A stretch of 64,000 nucleotides of DNA. Source: Pseudomonadota bacterium. Lineage in GTDB: Bacteria > Pseudomonadota > Gammaproteobacteria > Steroidobacterales > Steroidobacteraceae. Of this stretch, positions 43,812-53,017 are shown piece after piece; the stretch's first letter is position 1, and every line of letters starts with the position of its first letter. The stretch lies in assembly GCA_023433705.1 (NCBI GenBank), contig JAEYUC010000014.1, positions 1-64,000 of the forward strand. Reading direction: 5' to 3'. A program made the translations under genes and the position numbers. The notes beneath the pieces are model-generated. The model made no database searches. It was not told where the DNA came from and worked only from the letters and a program-made list of their open reading frames with translations.

Positions 43812-45653
43812 ATGACTGACAGAACGAACGACTTCGCGATCAAGATCGCGACGGTGAATGGCACCGGTTCGGCGAGTGCCAACACGCTGCTGATGAAATC
43901 GATCTTCCGCAGCGGCATCCCGGTGATGGGCAAGAATTACTTCCCGTCCAATATCCAGGGCCTGCCCACCTGGTACGAGATCCGCGTGACGCGCGATGGC
44001 TACGTCGCCCGCTCCGGCAAGATCGACATCATGGTCGCGATGAACGCCGAGACTTATGCGCGCGACGTGCGCGAAGTGGCCTCGGGCGGTTATCTCATCT
44101 ACGACAGCACCTGGCCGCGCCCGGCGCTGCTCGCGCGCGACGACATCACCGTACTCGGTGTGCCGCTCGCGAAGATGTGCAACGAGAACTTCAACGGCGT
44201 GCGCACGCGCATCCTGATGAAGAACATCTGCTACGCGGGTGTGCTCGCGGCGCTGATGGATCTCGACATCGAGCAGATCCGCAAGCTGCTGGCGGAAACC
44301 TACGCGAAGAAGCCGCAGCTCGTGGACGCCAACATGAAGGCCATCCAGCTCGGCTACGACTACGCGAAGGCGAATCTGCCGTGCCCGTTACCCCTGAAGG
44401 TGGCGCCGCTGCCGGGGGGTTCGAAGACCGATGGCTACATCATGATCGACGGCAACACGGCCGCGGGCCTCGGCTGCGTGTTCGCCGGCGCGACAGTGGC
44501 CGCCTGGTATCCCATCACGCCGTCGACGTCGCTCATGGATGCCTTCAAAGGATTCGCCGACAAGCTGCGCGTAGATCCCGAGACCGGGAAGAAGAACTTC
44601 GCATTCATCCAGGCCGAAGACGAGCTCGCCGCGATCGGCATGGTGCTGGGCGCCTCGTGGAATGGCGCGCGTTCGTTCACCGCGACGAGTGGTCCGGGCG
44701 TGTCGTTGATGAACGAGTTCCTGGGTCTCGCGTATTACGCCGAAGTGCCCGCGGTGCTGTTCGACATCCAGCGCGTGGGTCCTTCCACCGGCATGCCGAC
44801 GCGCACTCAGCAGTGCGACATCCTCGAGGCGGCATACGCTTCGCACGGCGACACCAAGCACGTGTGCCTGTTCCCGCGCGATCCCGAGGAATGTTTCTAC
44901 TTCGCGCGCGACGCCTTCGACCTGGCCGAAAGACTGCAGACGCCGGTGCTGGTGCTCAGCGACCTCGACATCGGCATGAACGACTGGATGTGTCCCGAGC
45001 TGAAGTGGGACGACAACTACAAGCCGGATCGCGGGAAGGTGCTCGGACTCGAGGAGATCGAGAAGCTCGAGAAGTTCCACCGTTATCTCGATGTGGACGG
45101 CGACGGAATTCCGTACCGCACGTTCCCGGGCGTGCATCCGAAAGGCGCGTATTTCACGCGCGGCTCGGGCCACACGCAGTACGGCGCGTACACCGAGGAT
45201 TCGGCCGAGTACCAGATCGTGCTCGATCGCCTGGCGCGCAAGTTCGCCACCGCGAAGCGGCTGGTGCCGAAGGCGGTCATCGAACAGGATCCGAAGATCG
45301 ACATCGCGCTGGTCGCGTACGGCAGCTCGGACGGCGCCGTGCGCGAGGCGCTCGACATCCTCGCGGCGCACGGGCTCAAGGCTAACTACATGCGGCTGCG
45401 CTCGTTCCCGTTCGGCGAGGACGTGGAGAAATTCCTCGAGGCGCACAAACTCGTGTTCGTGATCGAGCAGAACCGCGACGCGCAGATGCGTTCGCTGCTC
45501 ACGCTCGAGACGCGCGTGGAAAAGGCGCAGCTGCGCTCGCTGCTGCACTACAGCGGCCTGCCGATCTCCTCGGAGTTCATCGTCAAGGGCGTACTGGCCG
45601 AGGTCGAACCGAAGACACGCAAGCCCGAGGTCATCGCCGGAGGTGTCGCATGA
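43812..45653 (+). CDS. korA: 2-oxoacid:acceptor oxidoreductase, fused gamma-alpha subunit
   Basis: 613 aa. Residues about 10-190 are the gamma domain (ATVNGTGSASANTLLMKSIFRSGIPVMGKNYFPSNIQGLPTWYEIRV); about 210-600 are the alpha subunit that starts with GNTAAGLGCVFAGATVAAWYPITPSTSLMD and includes TATSGPGVSLMNEFLGLAYYAEVPAVLFDIQRVGPSTGMPTRTQQCD. This fusion is typical of 2-oxoglutarate:ferredoxin oxidoreductases such as KorA of M. tuberculosis. ATG at 43812, 16 nt after the GltD-like gene; overlaps korB by 4 nt. No cluster-binding Cys set is seen in this subunit. Exact substrate (2-oxoglutarate, pyruvate or a branched 2-oxoacid) is unproven. Confidence 0.9.
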   Translation: MTDRTNDFAIKIATVNGTGSASANTLLMKSIFRSGIPVMGKNYFPSNIQGLPTWYEIRVTRDGYVARSGKIDIMVAMNAETYARDVREVASGGYLIYDSTWPRPALLARDDITVLGVPLAKMCNENFNGVRTRILMKNICYAGVLAALMDLDIEQIRKLLAETYAKKPQLVDANMKAIQLGYDYAKANLPCPLPLKVAPLPGGSKTDGYIMIDGNTAAGLGCVFAGATVAAWYPITPSTSLMDAFKGFADKLRVDPETGKKNFAFIQAEDELAAIGMVLGASWNGARSFTATSGPGVSLMNEFLGLAYYAEVPAVLFDIQRVGPSTGMPTRTQQCDILEAAYASHGDTKHVCLFPRDPEECFYFARDAFDLAERLQTPVLVLSDLDIGMNDWMCPELKWDDNYKPDRGKVLGLEEIEKLEKFHRYLDVDGDGIPYRTFPGVHPKGAYFTRGSGHTQYGAYTEDSAEYQIVLDRLARKFATAKRLVPKAVIEQDPKIDIALVAYGSSDGAVREALDILAAHGLKANYMRLRSFPFGEDVEKFLEAHKLVFVIEQNRDAQMRSLLTLETRVEKAQLRSLLHYSGLPISSEFIVKGVLAEVEPKTRKPEVIAGGVA

Positions 45654-46705
45654 CGTTCCTGCCGAAGCCGAAAGTCCGCCATCCGTCGCTGCCGAAGAAT
45701 TCACTCGGTCTCACGCGTCGCGACTACGAGGGCGGCCTCTCCACTTTATGCGCCGGATGCGGTCATGACTCGATCACCGCGGCGATCACCGAGGCTTCCT
45801 GGGGTCTCGACGTCGAGCCGCAGAACATGGTCAAGCTCTCCGGCATTGGCTGCTCGTCGAAGACCACCGCGTACTTCGTGAGCGGTGGGCACGGCTTCAA
45901 CTCCGTGCACGGGCGCATGCCGTCGATCGCGATGGGCGCCAATGCGGCCAATCGCAATCTCACGTACATCGGCGTCTCGGGTGACGGCGACACGTTGTCC
46001 ATCGGTCTCGGCCAGTTCTGCCATGCGATCCGCCGCAACCTGAACATGGCTTACATCATCGAGAACAACGGCGTGTACGGCCTCACGAAGGGCCAGTTCT
46101 CGGCCTCGGCCGACGTGGGCACGAAGGCCAAGAAAGGCGAGGTGAACCAGCAGCCACCGATCGATCCGGTGCTGCTCGCGCTCACGCTCGGCGCCACGTT
46201 CGTCGCGCGCAGTTTTTCGGGCGACAAGGAACAACTGGTGCCGCTCATCCAGGCCGCGCTGCGTCACAAGGGATTCGCGCTGATCGACGTACTCTCGCCC
46301 TGCGTGACGTTCAACGATCACGAAGGGTCGACGAAGAGTTACGCGTATACGCGCGAACACTACGATGCCGCGGTGCATGCCGACTTCGTGCCGTTCCAGC
46401 GCGAGATCTCCGCGGAATATGCGGCCGGCGACGTGCTCCCCGTGGTGCTTCACGACGGCAGCCGGATACTGCTGCGCAAGCTGGAAGCGAACTACGATCC
46501 GACCGATCGCGGCGCCGCCATGACGGCAATTCAGGATCGCTTGAAAAAAGGTGAATTCCTGACCGGGTTGTTATACGTGGATCCCGCAGGTAAAGAGTTC
46601 CACGAAGTCAATGAGACCCCGTCCATTCCTCTCAATCAAATTCCCCACGACCGGCTTTCACCCGGTTCCGCGGCCCTCGCGAAAGTTCTGGCGCGATATC
46701 GTTAG
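45650..46705 (+). CDS. korB: 2-oxoacid:acceptor oxidoreductase beta (thiamine diphosphate) subunit
   Basis: 351 aa. LCAGCGHDSITAAI near the N-terminus, GIGCSSKTTAYF, and the TPP/Mg motif GVSGDGDTLSIGLGQFCHAIRRNLNMAYIIENNGVYGLTKGQFS (GDG...NN) identify the KorB/PorB beta subunit. ALIDVLSPCVTFN is also conserved. The four Cys in AGCGH, GIGCSS and SPCVTF fit the single [4Fe-4S] cluster of KorB-type enzymes. Translation is coupled to korA (ATGA). With the fused alpha subunit it forms the catalytic alpha-beta pair. Confidence 0.92.
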   Translation: MTFLPKPKVRHPSLPKNSLGLTRRDYEGGLSTLCAGCGHDSITAAITEASWGLDVEPQNMVKLSGIGCSSKTTAYFVSGGHGFNSVHGRMPSIAMGANAANRNLTYIGVSGDGDTLSIGLGQFCHAIRRNLNMAYIIENNGVYGLTKGQFSASADVGTKAKKGEVNQQPPIDPVLLALTLGATFVARSFSGDKEQLVPLIQAALRHKGFALIDVLSPCVTFNDHEGSTKSYAYTREHYDAAVHADFVPFQREISAEYAAGDVLPVVLHDGSRILLRKLEANYDPTDRGAAMTAIQDRLKKGEFLTGLLYVDPAGKEFHEVNETPSIPLNQIPHDRLSPGSAALAKVLARYR

Positions 46706-46756
46706 AGGCGCTATGTTTCCGCCCGCGACGACGATTAGGTAGATTCAGGAGTCGAC

Positions 46757-46960
46757 ATGACCGAAGAGAAGTCCCAGAAATTCACCTCCAAGGTGCGCCG
46801 CGGGCTCACCTGGGTGAGCACGGTGTCGTCCACCGAGCTCGCGCGCGTCAAGCAGGAAGCCGGCGGTGGCCGCATCCCTGGCATGACCGCCGCGCAGCTC
46901 TCCGACATCGAAGCCGCGCTGCTGTGGATTGCGCAGAACAAGGAAGAGTCGAATGGGTAA
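46757..46960 (+). CDS. Small hypothetical protein coupled to bTHX
   Basis: 67 aa, polar and mostly helical (TAAQLSDIEAALLWIAQNKEE), with a basic N-terminus (KSQKFTSKVRRGL). No family recognised. ATG with CAGGAG 5 nt upstream. Its last eight bases overlap the start of the bTHX gene, so the two are translationally coupled. A role linked to the ribosome is only suggested by position. Confidence 0.7.
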   Translation: MTEEKSQKFTSKVRRGLTWVSTVSSTELARVKQEAGGGRIPGMTAAQLSDIEAALLWIAQNKEESNG

Positions 46961-47075
46961 GGGTGACCGCCGCACCAAGCGCGGCAAACTCTACGCGGGC
47001 TCTTTTGGAAAGACGCGCGCGAAGGATCCTGCGAAGAAAAAAGCACGAGCCGCCAAGTCCAAAAAGAAAGCCTAA
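46953..47075 (+). CDS. 30S ribosomal protein bTHX (THX family)
   Basis: 40 aa: starts MGKGDRRTKRGKLYAGSFGK and ends in a Lys/Ala-rich tail. GKGDRRTKRGK is the signature of the tiny bTHX/Thx protein that sits in the head of the 30S subunit; the tail here is longer than the 25-27 residues known from Thermus. About 40% of residues are Lys or Arg, as expected for an rRNA-buried protein. Start overlaps the previous frame by 8 nt, and a terminator follows 27 nt after the stop. Confidence 0.88.
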   Translation: MGKGDRRTKRGKLYAGSFGKTRAKDPAKKKARAAKSKKKA

Positions 47076-47102
47076 GCCAGACGTACCAAGCACAGGTCTG
47101 AT

Positions 47103-47137
47103 GAAGCCCGCGCCTAAAAAACGCGGGCTTCGTCTTT
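47103..47137. terminator. Terminator after bTHX, convergent with membrane protein gene
   Basis: A 10-bp stem (GAAGCCCGCG at 47103-47112 with CGCGGGCTTC at 47122-47131) with an A-rich loop and GTCTTT after it. It separates the plus-strand bTHX unit from the minus-strand gene ending at 47137, and its stem could serve both. Confidence 0.75.
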
Positions 47138-48549
47138 CAGCGGTTCCACGATGGATCGACAGGCCCGATCCTGTCCATGTGAATGCCGAACCAGGTTTCG
47201 CGTACGCGGATCGACATCGGTCCTTGTCGTGGCAGCGCCGCGACTTCGGCGGGCGTTGCGCAGTAACGCGCGGGAAAACGGCCGGCGAAGAACGCACCGC
47301 GAATCTCATATCGGCATTTGCGCGCTCCGTATGTCAACGTGAGAGGCGCGGTGATCTCGCGCTGCTGTCCTGCCAGTCGCGTATACAAGTCGGGCAACGA
47401 TCTGCCGACGATGGTCCACGAGAGCAACACCAGGATCGAAAACGCGACGCCGAACAACGAAAGATAGGACATCGAGCTCGGGCCGCGGCGCAGGCTCGCG
47501 AGACCGGGCCCGCGCAGCAGCAACCACAGGCCGAGAGCCGTGAATCCCGCGGCGATCCAGCCGCTGACGCGTGACCATGCTTCCGACGCGAGGAAGTCCG
47601 CCACGATTCCATGAGCGGCGAATACGAAGATCACCGCGATCCAGGACACCGCCTTGATCTGTCGCACACGTTCGTGTTTCGGGAGATCGCGAAAACGGGT
47701 CGTCGCCGCGACGGCCTCCTGGAATTGCACGGCACGCGCAGCGTGGACGCGCGCATCGCCGGCGAACCCACGCCACAACTCCTGGACGATTTCGTGCAGC
47801 AGATTGGGATCTTCGCTGACGCCATGCAGCCGCACGATCATCTCCCGATCGGACGCGCCGCGCGAGAGAGTGGAATTGATCCGGTCCATCCAGCCGCGTT
47901 GTGGAAGCGGTTTCGTGAGCGCGATCGTCAGGAAAGGAACGCGCGAGCGAGGCTCGTAGTCCAGGTCGATGCGCGCCACGTCGGCCCAGGAAATCCGCTC
48001 ATGCGGCGCAGTGAGGCCCGTGGAATCCAGGCTGGCGACGAGCTGTCCCGACCTGCGCCGGGCGACTGCCCACGCGACGCCGAGAACCGGAAGCGCGAGG
48101 GCCGCGACCAGGATCACGAAAGCGGTATTCGCCAGCATCGCGGCGCCGCATAACGCCGCGCAGAAGAGCACGGTCAGGGTCGCCGGCAGGGACCAGCGCG
48201 CTACGCGACGGATCTCGAGCGGGATCGTGGTTTCATGGAGATCGGGCTCCAGCTTCTGCCGCCGCAGGTCGCGTTTTATCTGCTCGCCGAGAAGTTTCAT
48301 CCCCATGCGATTGACCATGATCGCGGCGCAAGCCGCGCCGAAAAAGATGGCCATCGGCCAGGCTCGCTTTTCGGCGATGGCGACGACGATGGCGCCGAGC
48401 GCGACCAGGAGCGCGACGACCGTCCCGGCATTCGCGAGGCCGACGCGCGGGTCATCCCGCCACGACAGCCGCGGCACGCGCATGGGCCGGCGAACGGTGA
48501 GCCGCGGCGGCTCAAGCCGCGCGGAGGGTCTTCGGGCGTCCTGCGTCAT
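47137..48549 (-). CDS. Membrane protein of unknown function
   Basis: 470 aa; no family recognised. Helices are predicted at about 42-62, 65-82, 118-138, 140-160, 302-322, 330-348 and 363-385. Between helices 4 and 5 is a cytoplasmic domain of about 130 residues (ASLDSTGLTAPHERISWADVARIDLDYEPRSR) resembling PH-like or YcxB-type domains that read as bacterial PH folds. The C-terminal 90 residues, after the last helix, contain one Cys pair (KCRYEIR...RYCATPAEV) and are probably extracytoplasmic. Starts with an Arg/Pro-rich tail. Single gene between bTHX and the KAS III-like gene. Confidence 0.75.
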   Translation of the reverse strand: MTQDARRPSARLEPPRLTVRRPMRVPRLSWRDDPRVGLANAGTVVALLVALGAIVVAIAEKRAWPMAIFFGAACAAIMVNRMGMKLLGEQIKRDLRRQKLEPDLHETTIPLEIRRVARWSLPATLTVLFCAALCGAAMLANTAFVILVAALALPVLGVAWAVARRRSGQLVASLDSTGLTAPHERISWADVARIDLDYEPRSRVPFLTIALTKPLPQRGWMDRINSTLSRGASDREMIVRLHGVSEDPNLLHEIVQELWRGFAGDARVHAARAVQFQEAVAATTRFRDLPKHERVRQIKAVSWIAVIFVFAAHGIVADFLASEAWSRVSGWIAAGFTALGLWLLLRGPGLASLRRGPSSMSYLSLFGVAFSILVLLSWTIVGRSLPDLYTRLAGQQREITAPLTLTYGARKCRYEIRGAFFAGRFPARYCATPAEVAALPRQGPMSIRVRETWFGIHMDRIGPVDPSWNR

Positions 48550-48572
48550 GCGCCCGGATGTTCACCCAATGC

Positions 48573-49679
48573 TCAGGTGGATTCCGTGACGACGCGCAAA
48601 GCTTTGATCGAACGATACTTCGTCACCAGTTCCAGCGCGGTCTGGTGGTTAGGCGGTAGTTCGGCGTCGCTCGTGCCGAGAGGTTCGAGGCGCTCCCCCC
48701 ACCTGACGACGTGACCCGTGAACGTCAGCCCTCCGCCGAACGAGGGCATCAGGAGCAGGGCCCCAGGCTTCACGCGTTTCTCTTCGATCGCCTCGCAGAG
48801 CGCGACCGGGATCGTCGCCGCCGACATGTTCCCGTAGCGGTGCACGTTCACGAACACGCGCTCCATCGGGATGCCGGCCCTTTTCGCGACCGACTCGATG
48901 ATGCGCAGGTTCGCCTGGTGCGGGATTACGAGATCGACGTCGGCGGCGGTCTTGCCCACTTTCGCGAGCGCGTCCTCGCACGCCAGTGACATCCCGTGCA
49001 CGGCCTTCTTGAAGATTTCCTGGCCCTCGAACTGCCATTCCGTCTTGCCGATGATGCGGTTCTGGTGGGCATAGGCCGCGCCCATGCCGTGCACGCGCAG
49101 GATCTCGCGAGACTCGCCGTAGCAGCCGAGCCGCTCGGCGAGCAGGCCTTCCTCGCGGTCCGTCGCCTCGAGCACCACGGCCGCGGCGCCGTCGCCGAAC
49201 AAGACGGCGGTGTTGCGGTCGCTCCAGTCGATGAACGGCGAGATGACCTCGGCGCCGACGACGACCGCGTTGCGCACGATGCCCGTGCGGATCATCGCGG
49301 TCGCGGTAGATAGGGAATAAAGGAAACTGGTGCAGGCGGTGTTGACGTCCATCGCCGCGCAGCCCTCGGCGCCGATGCGCCGCTGGATGCCCGACGCGAC
49401 GTTCGGCACCTGGTCGTCGTAGCTCGTGGTGCCGGCCACGATCAGCTCGACCTTCCTGCCATCCATGCCGGCGCAGGCGAGCGCGCGCGCCACCGCGACG
49501 TGGATCAGCTCGCCCAGGGGTACGTGCGACAGACGACGCTCGCGGATGCCGGTGCGCGTGGTGATCCACTCGTCGCTGGTGTCGAGAAAGGTCGCCATGT
49601 CGGCATTGGTGAGCGTCGCGGGAGGCATGCACTTGCCCCACCCGATGATGGCCGCTCCCCTCGACGTCACGACTGGCAT
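48573..49679 (-). CDS. 3-oxoacyl-ACP synthase III (FabH-like)
   Basis: 368 aa thiolase-fold condensing enzyme. The Cys-His-Asn triad is readable: DVNTACTSFLYSL (Cys), LVIPHQANLRIIESVAKRAG (His) and NVHRYGNMSAATIPVAL (Asn). DTSDEWITTRTGIRERRL is the typical N-terminal motif. It is about 45 residues longer than E. coli FabH because of a C-terminal tail (GTSDAELPPNHQTALELVTKYRSIKALRV). It is not beside other fatty acid genes, so it may serve a special acyl substrate or be the housekeeping enzyme; I leave the symbol open. Confidence 0.88.
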   Translation of the reverse strand: MPVVTSRGAAIIGWGKCMPPATLTNADMATFLDTSDEWITTRTGIRERRLSHVPLGELIHVAVARALACAGMDGRKVELIVAGTTSYDDQVPNVASGIQRRIGAEGCAAMDVNTACTSFLYSLSTATAMIRTGIVRNAVVVGAEVISPFIDWSDRNTAVLFGDGAAAVVLEATDREEGLLAERLGCYGESREILRVHGMGAAYAHQNRIIGKTEWQFEGQEIFKKAVHGMSLACEDALAKVGKTAADVDLVIPHQANLRIIESVAKRAGIPMERVFVNVHRYGNMSAATIPVALCEAIEEKRVKPGALLLMPSFGGGLTFTGHVVRWGERLEPLGTSDAELPPNHQTALELVTKYRSIKALRVVTEST

Positions 49680-49720
49680 GGGCTGGGAGGATAAGTCGAA
49701 CTCAATTAGAGTTCACGCCC

Positions 49721-50356
49721 ATGGAAAAACACGACTTTTCGCGCTGGCGGCCGCATCCCTGGCATGGCCTGGACATCGGGGAAGACGCGCCCCGCATCGT
49801 CAATGCCTACATCGAGATCACCCCGTTCGACGTCATCAAGTACGAAATCGACAAGGCGTCGGGGTATCTGCGCGTCGATCGGCCGCAGCGGTCCTCGTCG
49901 CATCCCCCGGCCCTGTACGGGTTCATCCCGAAGACCTACTGCGGCGCCCGCATCGCGAAACTGGCGCCCGGATGCGACCGCGGCGACGGTGATCCCCTCG
50001 ATATCTGCGTGGTCAGCGAACGCCCCATCGAACGATCCGAGGTCCTGCTGCGCGCGCGCGTGATCGGCGGATTGCAGCTCATCGACCGCGGCGAGGCCGA
50101 CGACAAGATCATCGGCGTGCTCGAGGGCGACTACGTCTGGGATCACGTCAAGGACATATCGCAGCTCGCGCCCGTGCTCGTCGAGCGGCTCGAGCACTAT
50201 TTCAGCACCTACAAGCTGGTGCCGGGCGAACCTAACAAGCTGCACATCGCAGGAAAATACGGCTTCGACCACGCGAAGAAAGTCATCGAAGCGTCGCTCG
50301 AGGATTACCAGGAGTCGTTCGGCGACTCTTCGCGCGACCGGCGTCGGACCGACTAA
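49721..50356 (+). CDS. ppa: Inorganic pyrophosphatase (family I)
   Basis: 211 aa soluble enzyme hydrolysing PPi. The metal-binding signature DGDPLDICVV (D-x-D-P-x-D) is present, with EITPFDVIKYEIDKASGYLRVDRP before it and DDKIIGVLEGDYVWDHVKDI after. The C-terminal KYGFDHAKKVIEASLEDYQESF resembles plant/protist-type family I enzymes; it is longer than E. coli Ppa (176 aa). It is divergent from the KAS III-like gene (41-nt gap) and its TAA stop shares 4 nt with the stop of the convergent membrane gene. Confidence 0.94.
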   Translation: MEKHDFSRWRPHPWHGLDIGEDAPRIVNAYIEITPFDVIKYEIDKASGYLRVDRPQRSSSHPPALYGFIPKTYCGARIAKLAPGCDRGDGDPLDICVVSERPIERSEVLLRARVIGGLQLIDRGEADDKIIGVLEGDYVWDHVKDISQLAPVLVERLEHYFSTYKLVPGEPNKLHIAGKYGFDHAKKVIEASLEDYQESFGDSSRDRRRTD

Positions 50357-50748
50357 GGAGCGCGACGGCCGCGCGCGCGCATCAGCAGGCCCGACACGAG
50401 CGCGGCGCAGGGCGCGAGGAACCACGCCATCAGGACGAACTGGCGCGGCAGCGGGCTCGGAATCGCGAGCCCGATGACCAGCGCCGGCAGGCCGGCGACG
50501 AGCCCGTGCAGGAACGGGTTGTTCGCGCCCAGCACCCCGGCCCACACGCCCGAAATGAACTGGACCAGCGACCAGGTGGCCGCGAGCCGCGCATCGCTCA
50601 CGTGACCGGGCAGCGCAAGCAGCGTCGCGAGCGCGCCCACCAGCGACAGGCCGCCGCTCACGACGAGCGCGCCCATGCGCAAGCGGCCGGAAGGTGGCGG
50701 CGGAGATCCGGAGGGATCCTGCGTCGAATTCACGGGTTCGTTCGGCAA
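50353..50748 (-). CDS. Small membrane protein, unknown
   Basis: About 131 aa with three to four membrane helices (GALVVSGGLSLVGALATLLALPG; ATWSLVQFISGVWAGVLG; HGLVAGLPALVIGLAI; FVLMAWFLAPCAALVSGLLM), preceded by a Ser/Pro-rich cytoplasmic segment. The start is uncertain: a TTG at 50748 with GGAAG upstream, a GTG at 50733, or an ATG at 50676 just before the first helix. No family recognised. Confidence 0.65.
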   Translation of the reverse strand: MPNEPVNSTQDPSGSPPPPSGRLRMGALVVSGGLSLVGALATLLALPGHVSDARLAATWSLVQFISGVWAGVLGANNPFLHGLVAGLPALVIGLAIPSPLPRQFVLMAWFLAPCAALVSGLLMRARGRRAP

Positions 50749-50884
50749 CGGGTCAACTTCCGTCCCTAAAGGGGAACTATAGATAGGCAGGGGCGCGCAT
50801 TTTCGTGGCGAGCCCCCGATCCGGCAAGCGCAATAGGACAAGAACGGGCGGAATCGCGCGAGAAGTTGCGTTAAGTTTGTCCTC

Positions 50885-53017
50885 ATGAAACGCCCGTTCC
50901 TCCACGGTACGTTTGCACTTTGCCTGTGTATCGCCTGGGCGGTATCCGTGTCGTCGACCTGCGCGGCCGCGCCGCGGCGGATTCCCGTCCACGAGGACAT
51001 CTGGCTCATGAAACGCGTGGGCGCGCCGCAGGTGAGTCCCGATGGCCGCTGGGTCGTGGTCTCGGTCACCGAGCCGTCGTATGACGACAACGCGACCAAC
51101 TACGATTTGTGGCTCATCGATGCGACCGCGAAGGAGCCGACCCGGCGCATCACCTCGACACGCCGTCCGGAGACCGGCGTCGTCTGGAGTCCCGACAGCA
51201 GCCGGATCGCGTTCAGCGCGCAACGCGAAGGGGACGAGGTTCCCCAGATCTATTCGCTCGATTTCGCGCGCGGCGGGGAGGCGGAACGTCTCACGAATCT
51301 GCCGGGCGGTGCGCGAGGGCCCGTGTTTTCGCGCGATGGACGACAACTCGCCTTCGTGTCCGTCACGTATCCGGGTTCGCGCGACGAGGACGCGCTCGAA
51401 CCGGAGGACACCGCGACGCGTTACGGCAAGGCCAACGTGCGCATCTACGAGGGCTTTCCGATCCGCAACTGGGATCGCTGGCTCGACGAACGCCGCGTGC
51501 GCATTTTCGTCCTGCCGCTCGACGAGAACGGCCAGTCGAGCGGCGAGCCGCGCGACCTGCTCGCGGGCACCCAGCTCGCCCAGAGTCCCGGCTTCGCCGG
51601 CAGACTCACGGATACCGGCGAGGAAATCGAAATCGAGTTCACGCCCGACAATGCGTCGCTGGTGTTCGCCGCTTCGACGAATCGCCACGAAGCCGCATTC
51701 GCCTTTCCGGATTCGCAGCTTTTCGTCGTGAATCTCGCCGGCGGCGAACCGCGCCAGATCACCACGGGGAAAGATCGCTGGGCAATGCCGCGCTTCACGC
51801 CGGACGGGAACAAGCTCGTCGCCGTGGTCGAGCAGCAGGACGGCAAGTTCGTCTACAACGCCGCGCGGCTCGCGACGATGAACTGGCCCGACGGCGTGGC
51901 GCCCACGCTCATCCCGTACGACCTCGACCGCTCGGTGGATGCGTTCGCGATTTCGCCGGATTCGAGGCGTCTCTACTTCATCGCCGAGGATGGCGGCAAC
52001 TCGAAGCTGTTCGCGGTCCGGACGATCGGCGGCAAGGTGGAGACGCTGTTCGGTGTCGGGCACGGCTCCTACTCGAACATCGCGATCCCGGCGGCGACCG
52101 AGAACACGATGTTGTTCGTGAACTGGGAGAGCGCGAGCAACCCGTCCGAGATCGCGATCGTGACGCCGCGGGCCGGCAAGGCGATCGTGCTGAGCCGGTT
52201 CAACCAGCGCCGCGCCGCCGCGCTCGACCTGCCGCCCGTCGAGCATTTCCAGTTCCGCTCCAGCCGCGGCAAGACCATCCACAGCCTGCTGGTTCGGCCG
52301 CCGGGTTTCGACCCCGGCAAGAAGTACCCGCTGTTCGTGCTGATCCACGGCGGCCCGCACGGCATGTGGCGCGACCAGTTCTTCATCCGCTGGAACTACC
52401 ATCTGCTCTCGGCGCCGGGTTACGTGCTGCTGCTGACTAACTACTCCGGGTCGACGGGGTTCGGCGAGGAGTTCGCGCGCTCGATCCAGGGCGACCCGTT
52501 CAAGGGTCCCGCGGACGAGATCAACGAAGCGGCGGACGCGGCGATCGCGCGGTTCGATTTCATCGACGGCAAACGGCAATGCGCGGGCGGCGCGAGTTAC
52601 GGCGGGCACCTGGCCAACTGGCTGCAGGGCACCACGACGCGTTACAAGTGCCTCGTGAGCCATGCCGGGCTCGTCAACCTCGAGTCGCAGTGGGGAACCA
52701 GCGACACGATCTTCCAGCGCGAGGTGAACCTGGGTGGCCCGCCGTGGGAGCGGGCGCCGGTGTGGAGCGAGCAGAACCCGGTGAGATTGGCGGCCAATTT
52801 CCGCACGCCGGTGCTCGTGACCGTCGGTGAACACGACTTCCGCGTGCCGCTCAACAATTCGCTCGAATACTGGAGCGTGCTGCAACGCATGCAGGTGCCG
52901 AGCCGGCTCGTCGTGTTCCCGGACGCCAATCACTGGATCCACAAGGCGGAGGACAGCCGCTTGTTCTACGCGGAGATCGCTGCCTGGCTGGATCGATGGC
53001 TGAAAAGCACGTCGTAA
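50885..53017 (+). CDS. S9-family serine peptidase (acylaminoacyl/prolyl oligopeptidase type), exported
   Basis: 710 aa with a signal peptide (HGTFALCLCIAWAVSVSSTCAAA). The N-terminal part is a WD40-like/TolB-type beta-propeller with repeats such as QVSPDGRWVVVSV, VVWSPDSSRIAFSAQ and PVFSRDGRQLAFVSV. The C-terminal alpha/beta hydrolase (from about 460) has LFVLIHGGPHGMW, the nucleophile Ser in CAGGASYGGHLANW (GxSxGG), Asp in VTVGEHDFRVP and His in FPDANHWIHK. It likely degrades peptides in the periplasm. Its 3' end overlaps the next gene by 22 nt. Confidence 0.94.
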   Translation: MKRPFLHGTFALCLCIAWAVSVSSTCAAAPRRIPVHEDIWLMKRVGAPQVSPDGRWVVVSVTEPSYDDNATNYDLWLIDATAKEPTRRITSTRRPETGVVWSPDSSRIAFSAQREGDEVPQIYSLDFARGGEAERLTNLPGGARGPVFSRDGRQLAFVSVTYPGSRDEDALEPEDTATRYGKANVRIYEGFPIRNWDRWLDERRVRIFVLPLDENGQSSGEPRDLLAGTQLAQSPGFAGRLTDTGEEIEIEFTPDNASLVFAASTNRHEAAFAFPDSQLFVVNLAGGEPRQITTGKDRWAMPRFTPDGNKLVAVVEQQDGKFVYNAARLATMNWPDGVAPTLIPYDLDRSVDAFAISPDSRRLYFIAEDGGNSKLFAVRTIGGKVETLFGVGHGSYSNIAIPAATENTMLFVNWESASNPSEIAIVTPRAGKAIVLSRFNQRRAAALDLPPVEHFQFRSSRGKTIHSLLVRPPGFDPGKKYPLFVLIHGGPHGMWRDQFFIRWNYHLLSAPGYVLLLTNYSGSTGFGEEFARSIQGDPFKGPADEINEAADAAIARFDFIDGKRQCAGGASYGGHLANWLQGTTTRYKCLVSHAGLVNLESQWGTSDTIFQREVNLGGPPWERAPVWSEQNPVRLAANFRTPVLVTVGEHDFRVPLNNSLEYWSVLQRMQVPSRLVVFPDANHWIHKAEDSRLFYAEIAAWLDRWLKSTS

